Positions 1-6,090 of a DNA stretch of 6,090 nt are shown in pieces. Position 1 is the stretch's first letter. The number at the start of each line of letters is the position of its first letter. The stretch covers positions 1 to 6,090 of the forward strand of contig CAYMUZ010000022.1 in NCBI GenBank assembly GCA_964393875.1, in the 5' to 3' direction. Under the pieces are notes generated by a model that worked only from the letters and a program-made list of their open reading frames with translations, did not search any database and had not been told where the DNA came from. This stretch comes from JAHFHB01 sp964393875. Its GTDB lineage: Bacteria; Omnitrophota; Omnitrophia; Omnitrophales; Aquincolibacteriaceae. The position numbers and the translations under genes are program-made.

Positions 1-323
1 CTCGTATCAGAAGCATGCAAACGAGCTTCGTTTGTATACTGATAAGCACAGCGATTTCCCATAACACTCCCGGTATGCATCGGAGCGAGCATGCCAATCA
101 CACGTTGCTTCCGTTCACGAAATTCCCAAATTTTCTGTTCCAAAAGGCCCTGAACCTCAGAACGCATCTCGACGTGACGAAAGGCCGACAAAGACCCCAG
201 CAAAGGACGGAACAACATCACAATCGCCGTAGAGAGAATCGTCACACAAACGAGGACTTCGAGCAGCGTAAACCCACGATCGCTGGCTCTTTGTTTCTCA
301 TTGCCAATTAACGATATCATCAT
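1..323 (-). CDS. gspI: Type II secretion minor pseudopilin, GspI-like (3' end outside window)
   Basis: This reading frame is open from an ATG at 323 (or the adjacent in-frame ATG at 320) to the left edge, giving 107 residues of a protein that continues outside. It begins with a 17-residue leader ending in ASDRG, followed by FTLLEVLVCVTILSTAIVML. This is a class III prepilin signal, cut after G17, with Glu+5 at E22. FTLLEVLV and the following helix with EVQGLLEQKIWEF fit GspI, whose mature start is normally FTLLEVLVALAIF and whose helix carries an A/L-x2-L-x3-L pattern. GspH or GspJ cannot be excluded without the C-terminus. The start lies inside the end of gspG (26-base overlap), and only a weak AAGAAG element lies upstream, so reinitiation after gspG translation is likely. 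If it is GspI, the usual gspH between G and I is missing here. Confidence 0.8.
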   Translation of the reverse strand, partial: MMISLIGNEKQRASDRGFTLLEVLVCVTILSTAIVMLFRPLLGSLSAFRHVEMRSEVQGLLEQKIWEFRERKQRVIGMLAPMHTGSVMGNRCAYQYTNEARLHASDT

Positions 324-747
324 CTGTTTTGTCTTCTTTGGAATTTTTCCCACGTGAGAAAAGATCGTAATCATGCGTACGGTGCACACCGGGTGACTCA
401 TACTGATACGGTCTGCCCCAAGGATCGATCGGTTTTTTTTCAAGATACGGACCATTCCAATTTTCAGGAACCGGCGCGACCGCCGGTTTTTCAATTAGCC
501 CGTTTAATCCCTGCTCCGTCGATGGGAAAAACCCGTTGTCCAGTTCATAAAGTTTTAAAGCTGTTGCGATATTAACCTCAATATCTGCTTTGGCTGCTGC
601 TTTACGCGCTTGATCCGAACGCCCTGCAAAGCGAGGCACCATCATGGCCGCCAGCGTACCGATAATAATCACCACCAGCAAAATTTCAATCAAGGTAAAC
701 CCACGCATGCCTTCTTTGCCTAAATATTTAAATTTCATTTTTTGCAT
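298..747 (-). CDS. gspG: Type II secretion major pseudopilin GspG
   Basis: GspG is the main subunit of the periplasmic T2SS pseudopilus. The 149-residue product has a 16-residue basic leader ending in MRG, then FTLIEILLVVIIIGTLAA. The prepilin peptidase GspO/PilD would cut after G16 and methylate F17, and E21 is the conserved Glu+5. The rest follows the GspG pattern closely: QARKAAAKADI, ALKLYELDNGFFPSTEQGL, the DPWGRPYQYESPG turn (108-120) and DYDLFSRG near the end, finishing DDDIVNW. The C-terminal calcium-site loop usually has many glycines (about GADGKEGGEG); here it is charged instead (GKNSKEDKTDDD). Acidic ligands are plentiful, so calcium binding remains likely. Its start is set by the strong Shine-Dalgarno just upstream. 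The 3' end overlaps the next pseudopilin gene. The DPWG and LDNG signatures make GspG nearly certain over a type IV pilin. Confidence 0.96.
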   Translation of the reverse strand: MQKMKFKYLGKEGMRGFTLIEILLVVIIIGTLAAMMVPRFAGRSDQARKAAAKADIEVNIATALKLYELDNGFFPSTEQGLNGLIEKPAVAPVPENWNGPYLEKKPIDPWGRPYQYESPGVHRTHDYDLFSRGKNSKEDKTDDDIVNWQ

Positions 748-750
748 ATT

Positions 751-760
751 CCCCTTCCTT
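751..760 (-). promoter_or_regulatory. Ribosome binding site of gspG
   Basis: The coding strand reads AAGGAAGGGG just before the gspG ATG at 747. AAGGA sits 8 bases from that start, which favours it over the in-frame ATG three codons later. It is the strongest Shine-Dalgarno in the window and lies in the only real intergenic gap (748-771). This fits the need for much more major pseudopilin than the other proteins. Confidence 0.72.
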
Positions 761-771
761 TTTTACAGAGC

Positions 772-2022
772 TTAACTCACGGCCGTATTCATGCTAAAAA
801 CCGGCAGCAGCAGGGCAATCACGATGGCGCCCAGCACTAAACCGATCATCAGGATTAAAACGGGCTCGATAAATTTTGTCAACGCTGTGATCGCCGTTTG
901 AACGTCATTTTCGTACCACTCGGAAATCTCCGACAGCGCCTCCTGCAGACTGCCTGTTTCTTCCCCGGTGCGAATTAAATAAATCACCATTTCAGGATAA
1001 TACACAAACCCTTTGAGACTATCACTCAGGGTCCCGCCCTGTTCAACGGCCTTCACACAACCGGCCAGATGCTCGCGAAACAGATCATTGCCGCAAACAG
1101 GGACAGTGACACGCAAAGCTTTTAGCAGAGGAAGCCCATTACCCACGAGCAATTCCAACGTCCGCATGATACGGGCCACTTCCGCTTTGACAAACAGCGG
1201 GCCCGCCAGGGGAAGTGAAAGTAAAAAGTGGTGCCATGCGGCACGGTTTCCCTCACGGCGCAACGCCTGTTTAAACAGAAAAAAAAGGACGGCCACGATC
1301 AGAAGGAGAAAAAGCCCCCAGGCCTGCGCAAAATGGCTGGCGCTTATGAGGACCCGGGTAGGCATGGGAAGCGTTTGGCCTAAATCTTCAAAAAATTTTG
1401 AGAACTGAGGAATCACTCGCGCCAGCATAAACGCCACAGTTCCGACCCCCACCACACACACAAAAAGTGGATAGGAAAGCGCTGCGCGTAGTTTTGAAAA
1501 AAGCTCTGTTTGAGAAGCCCGGTACCGTGATAACTCCAATAATATTTCCTGCAGCTTTCCAACGCTTTCACCCGCCTGAATAAGCGCCACATCCAACGGG
1601 GGGAAGACCCCCCGCCGTTCATCTGCTGAGGCAGAAAAATCACGCCCCTGACGAACTTCATCACGAATTCTTTCTAACACACCACGCACAATCGGTTTTT
1701 TCGATTGTTCCGCCAAAAGGGTAAGGCCGCGCAGAATCGGAACCCCCGCCTTGAGGAGGCGGCTCAGTTGGCGGTAAAATTGGACAAGTTCCTGAGCAGG
1801 CCAGTTTTTTTGAGCAACTGCCACACCGCCAGAAACTGCTTTCATTCTCTGCTGTGCCAATACTCGCGATACCGCGGGTGCCGTCTTAACTTCTTCAAGA
1901 TCAATCGGCATCAATCCCTGATCGTTTATCTTCTCAAGTGCCGACTGTTTCGTGTCTGCCTCAATCAGACCGGTCACAGTCTCCGTGGGACTCTTTTTAG
2001 CCTTGTATTTATACTGTTTCAT
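772..2022 (-). CDS. gspF: Type II secretion inner-membrane platform protein GspF
   Basis: GspF is the polytopic inner-membrane platform that contacts GspE and the pseudopilus. From the ATG at 2022 it has 416 residues, the usual family size. It begins MKQYKYKAKK, matching the short 'xYKYKAxxxxG' start of the family, so this ATG is preferred to an in-frame TTG 30 bases upstream (2052). Two homologous T2SSF domains are visible: the first at about 79-200 (FYRQLSRLLKAGVPILRGL, then LIQAGESVGKL), the second at about 283-405 (MRTLELLVGNGLPLLKAL, then LIRTGEETGSLQEAL). Hydrophobic membrane segments lie near residues 183-205, 234-250 and 385-407, the standard three-segment plan. With this start the gene overlaps the end of gspE by 14 bases. 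The upstream GTGAG is only a weak ribosome binding site, so translational coupling to gspE is likely. PilC of type IV pili is the alternative, but the GspG that follows argues for T2SS. Confidence 0.94.
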   Translation of the reverse strand: MKQYKYKAKKSPTETVTGLIEADTKQSALEKINDQGLMPIDLEEVKTAPAVSRVLAQQRMKAVSGGVAVAQKNWPAQELVQFYRQLSRLLKAGVPILRGLTLLAEQSKKPIVRGVLERIRDEVRQGRDFSASADERRGVFPPLDVALIQAGESVGKLQEILLELSRYRASQTELFSKLRAALSYPLFVCVVGVGTVAFMLARVIPQFSKFFEDLGQTLPMPTRVLISASHFAQAWGLFLLLIVAVLFFLFKQALRREGNRAAWHHFLLSLPLAGPLFVKAEVARIMRTLELLVGNGLPLLKALRVTVPVCGNDLFREHLAGCVKAVEQGGTLSDSLKGFVYYPEMVIYLIRTGEETGSLQEALSEISEWYENDVQTAITALTKFIEPVLILMIGLVLGAIVIALLLPVFSMNTAVS

Positions 2023-4207
2023 CTTGTTTGCGCTCACTACAAAATTGCTCAATTTTTAAACGGTCTGAACTGTGAATAGCTAAAAAAAGCACGGCCGCTC
2101 GATAGCCAGAACTACTGCTCGCCTCTTCACGAGTGTCCGACGCAACACGCAAAACCTTGCCAATACAGTCAATCGGCTCTCCCGTGCCATCCAAATCGAT
2201 CTTAAGATCTAAAAGATCTTCGGGGTAAAGCGGTGTTTCCGTCAGCAGGGAGATCCCCCCCGCTGAAACATTCATTGTTTTGCCGTCTCCCTTCCATTCC
2301 CCGCCCGGCCGCTTTCCCCCCTCCAATTCAACCGTACGAAAAAGCACAGTTAAATGCACATCGATGCGCATGTACTTACGCCTATTTTTAAAACTCTTTG
2401 AGAGCGCCGCTGCTGCCACCTCAGTCTCAACCACACCCGAGACAGGCGTGACGCTGTCTGAGCGAGAAGACCGATCAACCGTAGACGAATCTTCATCGGG
2501 AGGGGTCATCTGCAAAACTTCTTCGGGCGTTGTTCGGCCTTCTAGAACCTTGCGCCAGCCGTCCTGCCGCAGAGTCTCCATACCCGCAGCGCGTGCCTTG
2601 CGTTTAATTTCGTCGGCATTCGTACGCGCCATCACTTGAGTACGGATTTCTTCACTCACCACAAGCATTTCGTGGACGGCGGCGCGGCCCATGTAGCCTG
2701 TTTCGTGGCAATCGTGACAACCCCGTCCCCTGAAAGTCTTGATCGTCCCCTCCTGGATTGCGAGACTGACGGCGATTTCACTGCGCAGTTCAGACGTCAG
2801 GGTTTTGTCTTCTTCCTTGCACTTCAGGCAAATCACTCGCACCAACCGCTGTGCTAAAAATCCGACAACGCTGGAGGCAATTAAATAGGGTTCGACACCG
2901 ATATCGATCAAGCGCGTAATGCCACCGGCTGCATCGTTGGTATGAAGGGTGGAAAGCATCAGATGTCCCGTCAACGACGCACGAATCGCAATGTCAGCCG
3001 TTTCGAGATCACGCACTTCTCCCACCATCATAATGTCGGGGTCATGGCGGAGAACGCTGCGAAGCCCCTGGGCAAACGTCAGTCCGATATCCGCCGCCAC
3101 CTGAATCTGCATGATCGAACTCATTTCATATTCCACCGGATCTTCGATCGTAATGACCTTTTTCCGCACGGTATCAATCGTACGCAAAGCCCCATAGAGT
3201 GTCGTACTCTTACCGCTGCCGGTCGGACCGGTCACAAAAATAACGCCGTTAGGACGCGCAAGCAATTTCAGAAAAATTTCCAACGTTCTGGGGTTGAAGC
3301 CCAGCTTCTCAAGACTGAACTCCATTCGGTTTGGCAAAATACGAATGACCATACTCTCCCCGTAGGGGGTCGGAATGGAAGAAATACGCAGATCCAGCGA
3401 CTCCTGCTGAACTTTGACACGAGCTTTGCCATCCTGCGGCAATCTTTTTTCCACGATATTCAAGTTTGCCATGATTTTGAAACGCGACAAGATTGCCACA
3501 AGAAAGCGGTCCATCTCAGGAGGAACTTTGGCCTCATGTAGAATACCGTCAATCCGGTATCGCAGCCGAACCTTTCCTTTGTCAGGCTCAATGTGAATAT
3601 CACTGGCACGCTTTTTGTAGGCCTCAAGGACAATTTGATTGACGAGCTGAATGACCGAGGTCTTCTCCGCCAGTTCTTCGAGGTCTTGAACTTTATCCCC
3701 GGGCTCAACCGACTTGGAATTCTCCTGTTTCGGGCTCTGCGCCAGCATCTTTTCAAGGGTTTCTGCGCCCAATCCATAATGGGCTTTGAGCATTTCTTCA
3801 ATTTCAGATTCAGGGGCAAAACGTGTCTCGATATCAAAACCAATTCCAAAGCGAATTTCATCCAGCGTATTGACATCAAGAATTTGACTGACAGCCACCA
3901 CGAGCTTGCGCCCAAGCAGTGTCACTGGGAAGAGTTTGTAGTACCAAGCAAATTTGACGGGAATGCGCTGTAGCAGATCCTTATCCACCTGCATGGAGCG
4001 CAAAGAAATAACAGCGGTTCCCATGCTGCGGGCATAAAGATCCAACAGTTCTTTTTCACGGATAAGCCCCGCGTGCACCACCTGCGCCGAAAAAGTCACC
4101 TGAGGATCGCTCTCATCTTTAGCGATTTTGTCAAGCTCATCGCGGCTGGCAAGACCCGAATTAAGAAGAATTTTGTAACTCGTTTTGTCGGCCTGAGTTT
4201 TTAACAT
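2009..4207 (-). CDS. gspE: Type II secretion ATPase GspE with C-terminal PilZ domain
   Basis: This is the cytoplasmic hexameric ATPase that drives T2SS pseudopilus assembly. At 732 residues it is about 150-200 longer than ordinary GspE. Domains in order: an N-terminal MshEN/T2SSE_N-type region (about 10-145, with GLASRDELDKIAK and AGLIREKELLDLYA repeats); a motor domain (about 180-567) with SDIHIEP (202-208), Walker A GPTGSGKST (327-335), Asp box TIEDPVEYEM (353-362), Walker B with GEVRD (396-400), and His box GHLMLSTLHTNDA (414-426); a tetracysteine zinc site C460-x2-C463 and C497-x2-C500; a Ser/Thr/Asp-rich linker (about 568-605); and a PilZ domain (about 608-728). PilZ shows both cyclic di-GMP motifs: RxxxR at R610-R614 and NxSxxG at N646-G651. 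The motor residues all look intact. The ATG is 9 bases after the beta stop and has a TAAGGA site 6 bases upstream. GspE is preferred over PilB because GspF and a canonical GspG follow. Binding of cyclic di-GMP is inferred from motifs only. Confidence 0.95.
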   Translation of the reverse strand: MLKTQADKTSYKILLNSGLASRDELDKIAKDESDPQVTFSAQVVHAGLIREKELLDLYARSMGTAVISLRSMQVDKDLLQRIPVKFAWYYKLFPVTLLGRKLVVAVSQILDVNTLDEIRFGIGFDIETRFAPESEIEEMLKAHYGLGAETLEKMLAQSPKQENSKSVEPGDKVQDLEELAEKTSVIQLVNQIVLEAYKKRASDIHIEPDKGKVRLRYRIDGILHEAKVPPEMDRFLVAILSRFKIMANLNIVEKRLPQDGKARVKVQQESLDLRISSIPTPYGESMVIRILPNRMEFSLEKLGFNPRTLEIFLKLLARPNGVIFVTGPTGSGKSTTLYGALRTIDTVRKKVITIEDPVEYEMSSIMQIQVAADIGLTFAQGLRSVLRHDPDIMMVGEVRDLETADIAIRASLTGHLMLSTLHTNDAAGGITRLIDIGVEPYLIASSVVGFLAQRLVRVICLKCKEEDKTLTSELRSEIAVSLAIQEGTIKTFRGRGCHDCHETGYMGRAAVHEMLVVSEEIRTQVMARTNADEIKRKARAAGMETLRQDGWRKVLEGRTTPEEVLQMTPPDEDSSTVDRSSRSDSVTPVSGVVETEVAAAALSKSFKNRRKYMRIDVHLTVLFRTVELEGGKRPGGEWKGDGKTMNVSAGGISLLTETPLYPEDLLDLKIDLDGTGEPIDCIGKVLRVASDTREEASSSSGYRAAVLFLAIHSSDRLKIEQFCSERKQDETV

Positions 4208-4213
4208 ACTCGG

Positions 4214-4219
4214 TCCTTA
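4214..4219 (-). promoter_or_regulatory. Ribosome binding site of gspE, overlapping the beta stop codon
   Basis: The coding strand reads TAAGGA, 6 bases before the gspE ATG. Its TAA is the stop codon of the beta subunit gene. This fixes the gspE start and suggests that a ribosome finishing beta can pass directly to gspE, linking expression of the two genes. Confidence 0.7.
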
Positions 4220-5674
4220 GGGGGATCGTCCGATTAAATAAAATTGTTCGGAAGGAAGTTTGTCGTAATCGCCGTTGGCAATTCTCAGCACATCCTTCAC
4301 TGCATCTTTCACCGGCACAAATTCACCCTTCTTGCCGGTAAACGCTTCGGCGACGCAAAAAGGCTGTGTCATAAAATTGAGTATTTTTTCAGCGCGTTTA
4401 AATTCATACTGGTCTTGTTTCGGCAATTCTTCCAATCCCACAACCTGCACGATACGTTTCAAAGATGCGTGTTTAGCAAAAAGAGCTAGCATTTTCTGGC
4501 TCATGTCATAGTGCATCTGTCCTACGATACGCGCATCCAGATTGGTCGAGGCGCTTTTAAGCGCGTCAATCGCAGGGAAAAAACCGCGTTGGGCCAGATC
4601 GCGGGACAGTGCCATGGCAGCGTCAAGACAGCTAAAAATTGCGACCACAGAAGGGTCGGTCATGTCATCGGCGGGCACGTAGACCGCCTGAAAAGAGGTA
4701 ATCGAACCACCCCCGGGAATGGAGCGGATACGCTCTTCAGCAGCATTCACCTCAGAGGAAAGCGTCGGCTGGTAGCCGGACTCTCCGGGCACTCGCCCAA
4801 GCAATGTTGAAATTTCCTGTCCTCCCTGCACAAAGCGAAAAAAATTATCCATAAAAAGCAGCACGTCTTTATTACTCTCGGCCAGTTCTTCAGCAACGGT
4901 AATGCCGGTATTCACACATTCAAAGCGCGCACCAGGGGGCTCATTCATCTGCCCAAAAACCAGCTTGACCTTGGAAAGCAGGTTATTTTCTTTAAGCTCA
5001 TGGAAAAGATCGTTCCCCTCACGAATCCGCTCTCCAATACCGACGAACACGCAAGCTCCGCTGTGCTTTTTTACAATGTTATTGATCAACTCCAAAATCA
5101 CAACGCTCTTGCCGCAACCTGCACCTCCAAGAATGCCGGTTTTAGATCCCTTCACCATGGGAAAAAGAAGATCAACGTACTTCATCCCGGTTTCAAGCAC
5201 TTCGAGCTTAGCCCCGTATTTACTTTTGACATTAAAAACTTCAGCACGTGTGGGGCGTCGAATGATGCGCCAGACATCTCCTTCAAGGGGCCCCATCCCA
5301 TCCTGTGGCTCACCAAACACATTGATGATACGGCCAAAAAGCTCGTCCCCCACTCGAATTTCAACGGGCTTTTCAGTACTGACCACATAAGAATTGATTT
5401 GCAAATTTAAAGTCTCAGTGAGAGCCACCGTGCGAACGTCCGCACCGCCAAGGTGTTCAGCCACTTGCAAAACCACGCGTTTTTTATCGATAGTCGATCC
5501 ATTAAGCACCACATAAACCGCCGGAACGCCCTTGCTCAAATCTTCAAAACGGACATCCACCACGGGACCCCGAATGGAAATAATACGGCCGATTTTCTTT
5601 TTGTCTTTTGAAGGCGGTGGAACTGCGACCGCAGTCTGCTGTGCCGGGGGGGGACTTTGTTCTTCCGTACTCAT
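4217..5674 (-). CDS. atpD: F1-type ATPase beta subunit, divergent form
   Basis: This is the catalytic subunit of an F1-type ATPase (485 residues; the family usually has about 460-480). The beta-barrel domain begins near residue 28 (IGRIISIRGPVVDVRF), after a Pro-rich, Lys-ended extension of about 27 residues. The P-loop is GGAGCGKS (183-190), where most have GGAGVGKT. The catalytic Glu of GERIREGND is E215. Walker B is LLFMDNFFRF, with D276 and arginine R280. The catch loop PADDMTDP (about 334-341) is intact, and the signature PAIDALKSAS (367-376) still fits the alpha/beta family pattern. The adenine-pocket Tyr of GIYPAVDPL is Phe (F366), the Arg closing that motif is Thr (T377), and DELSEED reads EELPKQD (415-421). 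The protein stops soon after EQFYLIG, lacking the usual tail. The ATG overlaps the gamma stop and has no clear Shine-Dalgarno, so translational coupling is likely. It looks catalytically competent. It is not FliI- or SctN-like, since its closest motif matches are to F1 beta. Confidence 0.93.
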   Translation of the reverse strand: MSTEEQSPPPAQQTAVAVPPPSKDKKKIGRIISIRGPVVDVRFEDLSKGVPAVYVVLNGSTIDKKRVVLQVAEHLGGADVRTVALTETLNLQINSYVVSTEKPVEIRVGDELFGRIINVFGEPQDGMGPLEGDVWRIIRRPTRAEVFNVKSKYGAKLEVLETGMKYVDLLFPMVKGSKTGILGGAGCGKSVVILELINNIVKKHSGACVFVGIGERIREGNDLFHELKENNLLSKVKLVFGQMNEPPGARFECVNTGITVAEELAESNKDVLLFMDNFFRFVQGGQEISTLLGRVPGESGYQPTLSSEVNAAEERIRSIPGGGSITSFQAVYVPADDMTDPSVVAIFSCLDAAMALSRDLAQRGFFPAIDALKSASTNLDARIVGQMHYDMSQKMLALFAKHASLKRIVQVVGLEELPKQDQYEFKRAEKILNFMTQPFCVAEAFTGKKGEFVPVKDAVKDVLRIANGDYDKLPSEQFYLIGRSP

Positions 5675-6090
5675 TTTCGTCGTGTTTTAATGACGGCAGA
5701 GGCGCTAAAAACTTCGCGCATGGCCCTGTTGAGTTCGTCTTTACCAGCTTTTTTGAATGAAACAACCATGGCTTTTTTCTCAGACCCAAGACTTTCCACC
5801 GCAGATTCAAGTTGCTGCGCTTGACTGGCCGCTTCTGCGAGTTTTGTTTCTGTTAAGATTTCATAAAGACGTGACGAGATCCAGATGTCAGCCAAATTTT
5901 TCATGATGCCGTCAATGTTCGATTCCAGAATCACATCCTTGACACGCCGGATACGTTTCTTATCCGCCGTGGAGATGGGGGCATCCTCATCATCATCCCC
6001 TCCCACAAGTTCAACGGCTGGCAGTAACTTCACCACTCTTGGTTTCAAAATAGCAAAGCTCTTAGGCCAGGTGTAAATGCAAATCGCCCT
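5671..6090 (-). CDS. atpG: F1-type ATPase gamma subunit, C-terminal half (5' end outside window)
   Basis: This is the central rotor stalk of an F1-type ATPase, the coiled-coil shaft that turns inside the alpha3-beta3 ring. The frame stays open to the right edge, so 139 C-terminal residues are visible and the true start lies beyond it; a TTG near 6048 is in frame but is not a credible start, because homology continues upstream of it (a TW-K-F stretch, then KLLPAVEL). Visible elements are the LLP segment, an acidic loop (GGDDDEDA), the SSRLYEILTETKLAEAASQA helix that matches the canonical 'YxxLxExxASExAARM' helix, and the terminal helix with SFKKAGKDELNRAMREV, matching 'YNKARQASITQELTEI'. The E. 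coli positions R268, Q269 and T273 become G, K and N by this alignment, and the protein ends in a basic KTRRK tail after the usual end. The stop overlaps the beta start (ATGA). Family assignment is firm; assignment to the housekeeping ATP synthase is doubtful. Confidence 0.88.
   Translation of the reverse strand, partial: RAICIYTWPKSFAILKPRVVKLLPAVELVGGDDDEDAPISTADKKRIRRVKDVILESNIDGIMKNLADIWISSRLYEILTETKLAEAASQAQQLESAVESLGSEKKAMVVSFKKAGKDELNRAMREVFSASAVIKTRRK

Noticed and set aside
15..311. Plus-strand open frame of 98 codons at the left end
   Set aside because: It is antisense to the gspI-like prepilin frame, which has a clear leader and FTLLEV motif on the minus strand.
433..440. Run of eight A bases on the coding strand of gspG
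   Set aside because: It encodes Lys-Lys in the YLEKKPIDPWG segment, a place where Lys is normal in GspG, and the reading frame is intact. It could be slippery but nothing else supports recoding.
2023..2052. Earlier TTG start for gspF at 2052
   Set aside because: It would add ten residues not seen in the family. The ATG at 2022 gives the typical start MKQYKYKAKK.
2198..2220. Palindrome GATCTTAAGATC followed by an AAGATCT-AAA-AGATCTT inverted repeat
   Set aside because: It lies inside the PilZ coding region and arises from the codons for a repeated Leu-Asp pattern (DLLDLKIDLD). It has no T-tract or intergenic setting to suggest a terminator or operator.
2942..3541. Open frame of 199 codons on the plus strand
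   Set aside because: It lies wholly antisense to the GspE motor domain, has a composition rich in His, Arg and Asn, and shows no recognisable domain. GspE is intact and conserved here, so this is a shadow frame.
4902..5410. Plus-strand open frames of 136-162 codons
   Set aside because: Both are antisense to the conserved core of the beta subunit and show no family features.
4217..5674. Beta subunit as a flagellar or type III secretion ATPase (FliI/SctN)
   Set aside because: The GERIREGND, MDNFFRF, PADDMTDP and EQFYLIG motifs are those of F1 beta, and an F1 gamma gene lies directly upstream.

Overview
The window is one unbroken run of six co-directional genes, all on the minus strand, so transcription goes from the right edge to the left edge. 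Both end genes are cut by the window. In transcription order they are: an F1-type ATPase gamma subunit (C-terminal half), an F1-type ATPase beta subunit, GspE with an added C-terminal PilZ domain, GspF, GspG, and the start of a minor pseudopilin that looks most like GspI. There are no RNA genes, mobile elements, CRISPR arrays or long non-coding stretches. The largest gap between genes is 24 bases.

The genes are packed like one operon: gamma and beta overlap by 4 bases (ATGA), beta and gspE are 9 bases apart with the gspE ribosome binding site overlapping the beta stop codon, gspE and gspF overlap by about 14 bases, gspF and gspG are 24 bases apart with a strong ribosome binding site, and gspG and the gspI-like gene overlap by about 26 bases. 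No promoter or terminator is visible, so the transcription unit probably starts beyond the right edge and continues past the left edge.

The host must be a didermic (Gram-negative) bacterium, because GspE/F/G/I belong to a type II secretion system (T2SS). Base composition looks close to balanced. The GspE-PilZ architecture and gene packing would fit a deltaproteobacterial, Bdellovibrio-like or candidate-phylum lineage, but this is a guess.

The unusual part is the junction of two systems. Gamma followed by beta is the normal F1 order, but the expected next gene, epsilon (atpC), is absent and the T2SS motor ATPase gene follows at once. The beta subunit keeps its catalytic residues but diverges elsewhere: a Pro-rich N-terminal extension, an altered P-loop, DELSEED changed to EELPKQD, and a short C-terminus. 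The gamma tail lacks residues that normally contact the beta catch loop. This suggests a second, specialised F1-like ATPase tied genetically to a secretion pseudopilus whose motor may respond to cyclic di-GMP through PilZ. The sequence shows the gene linkage and domain content. A functional coupling is inference only.
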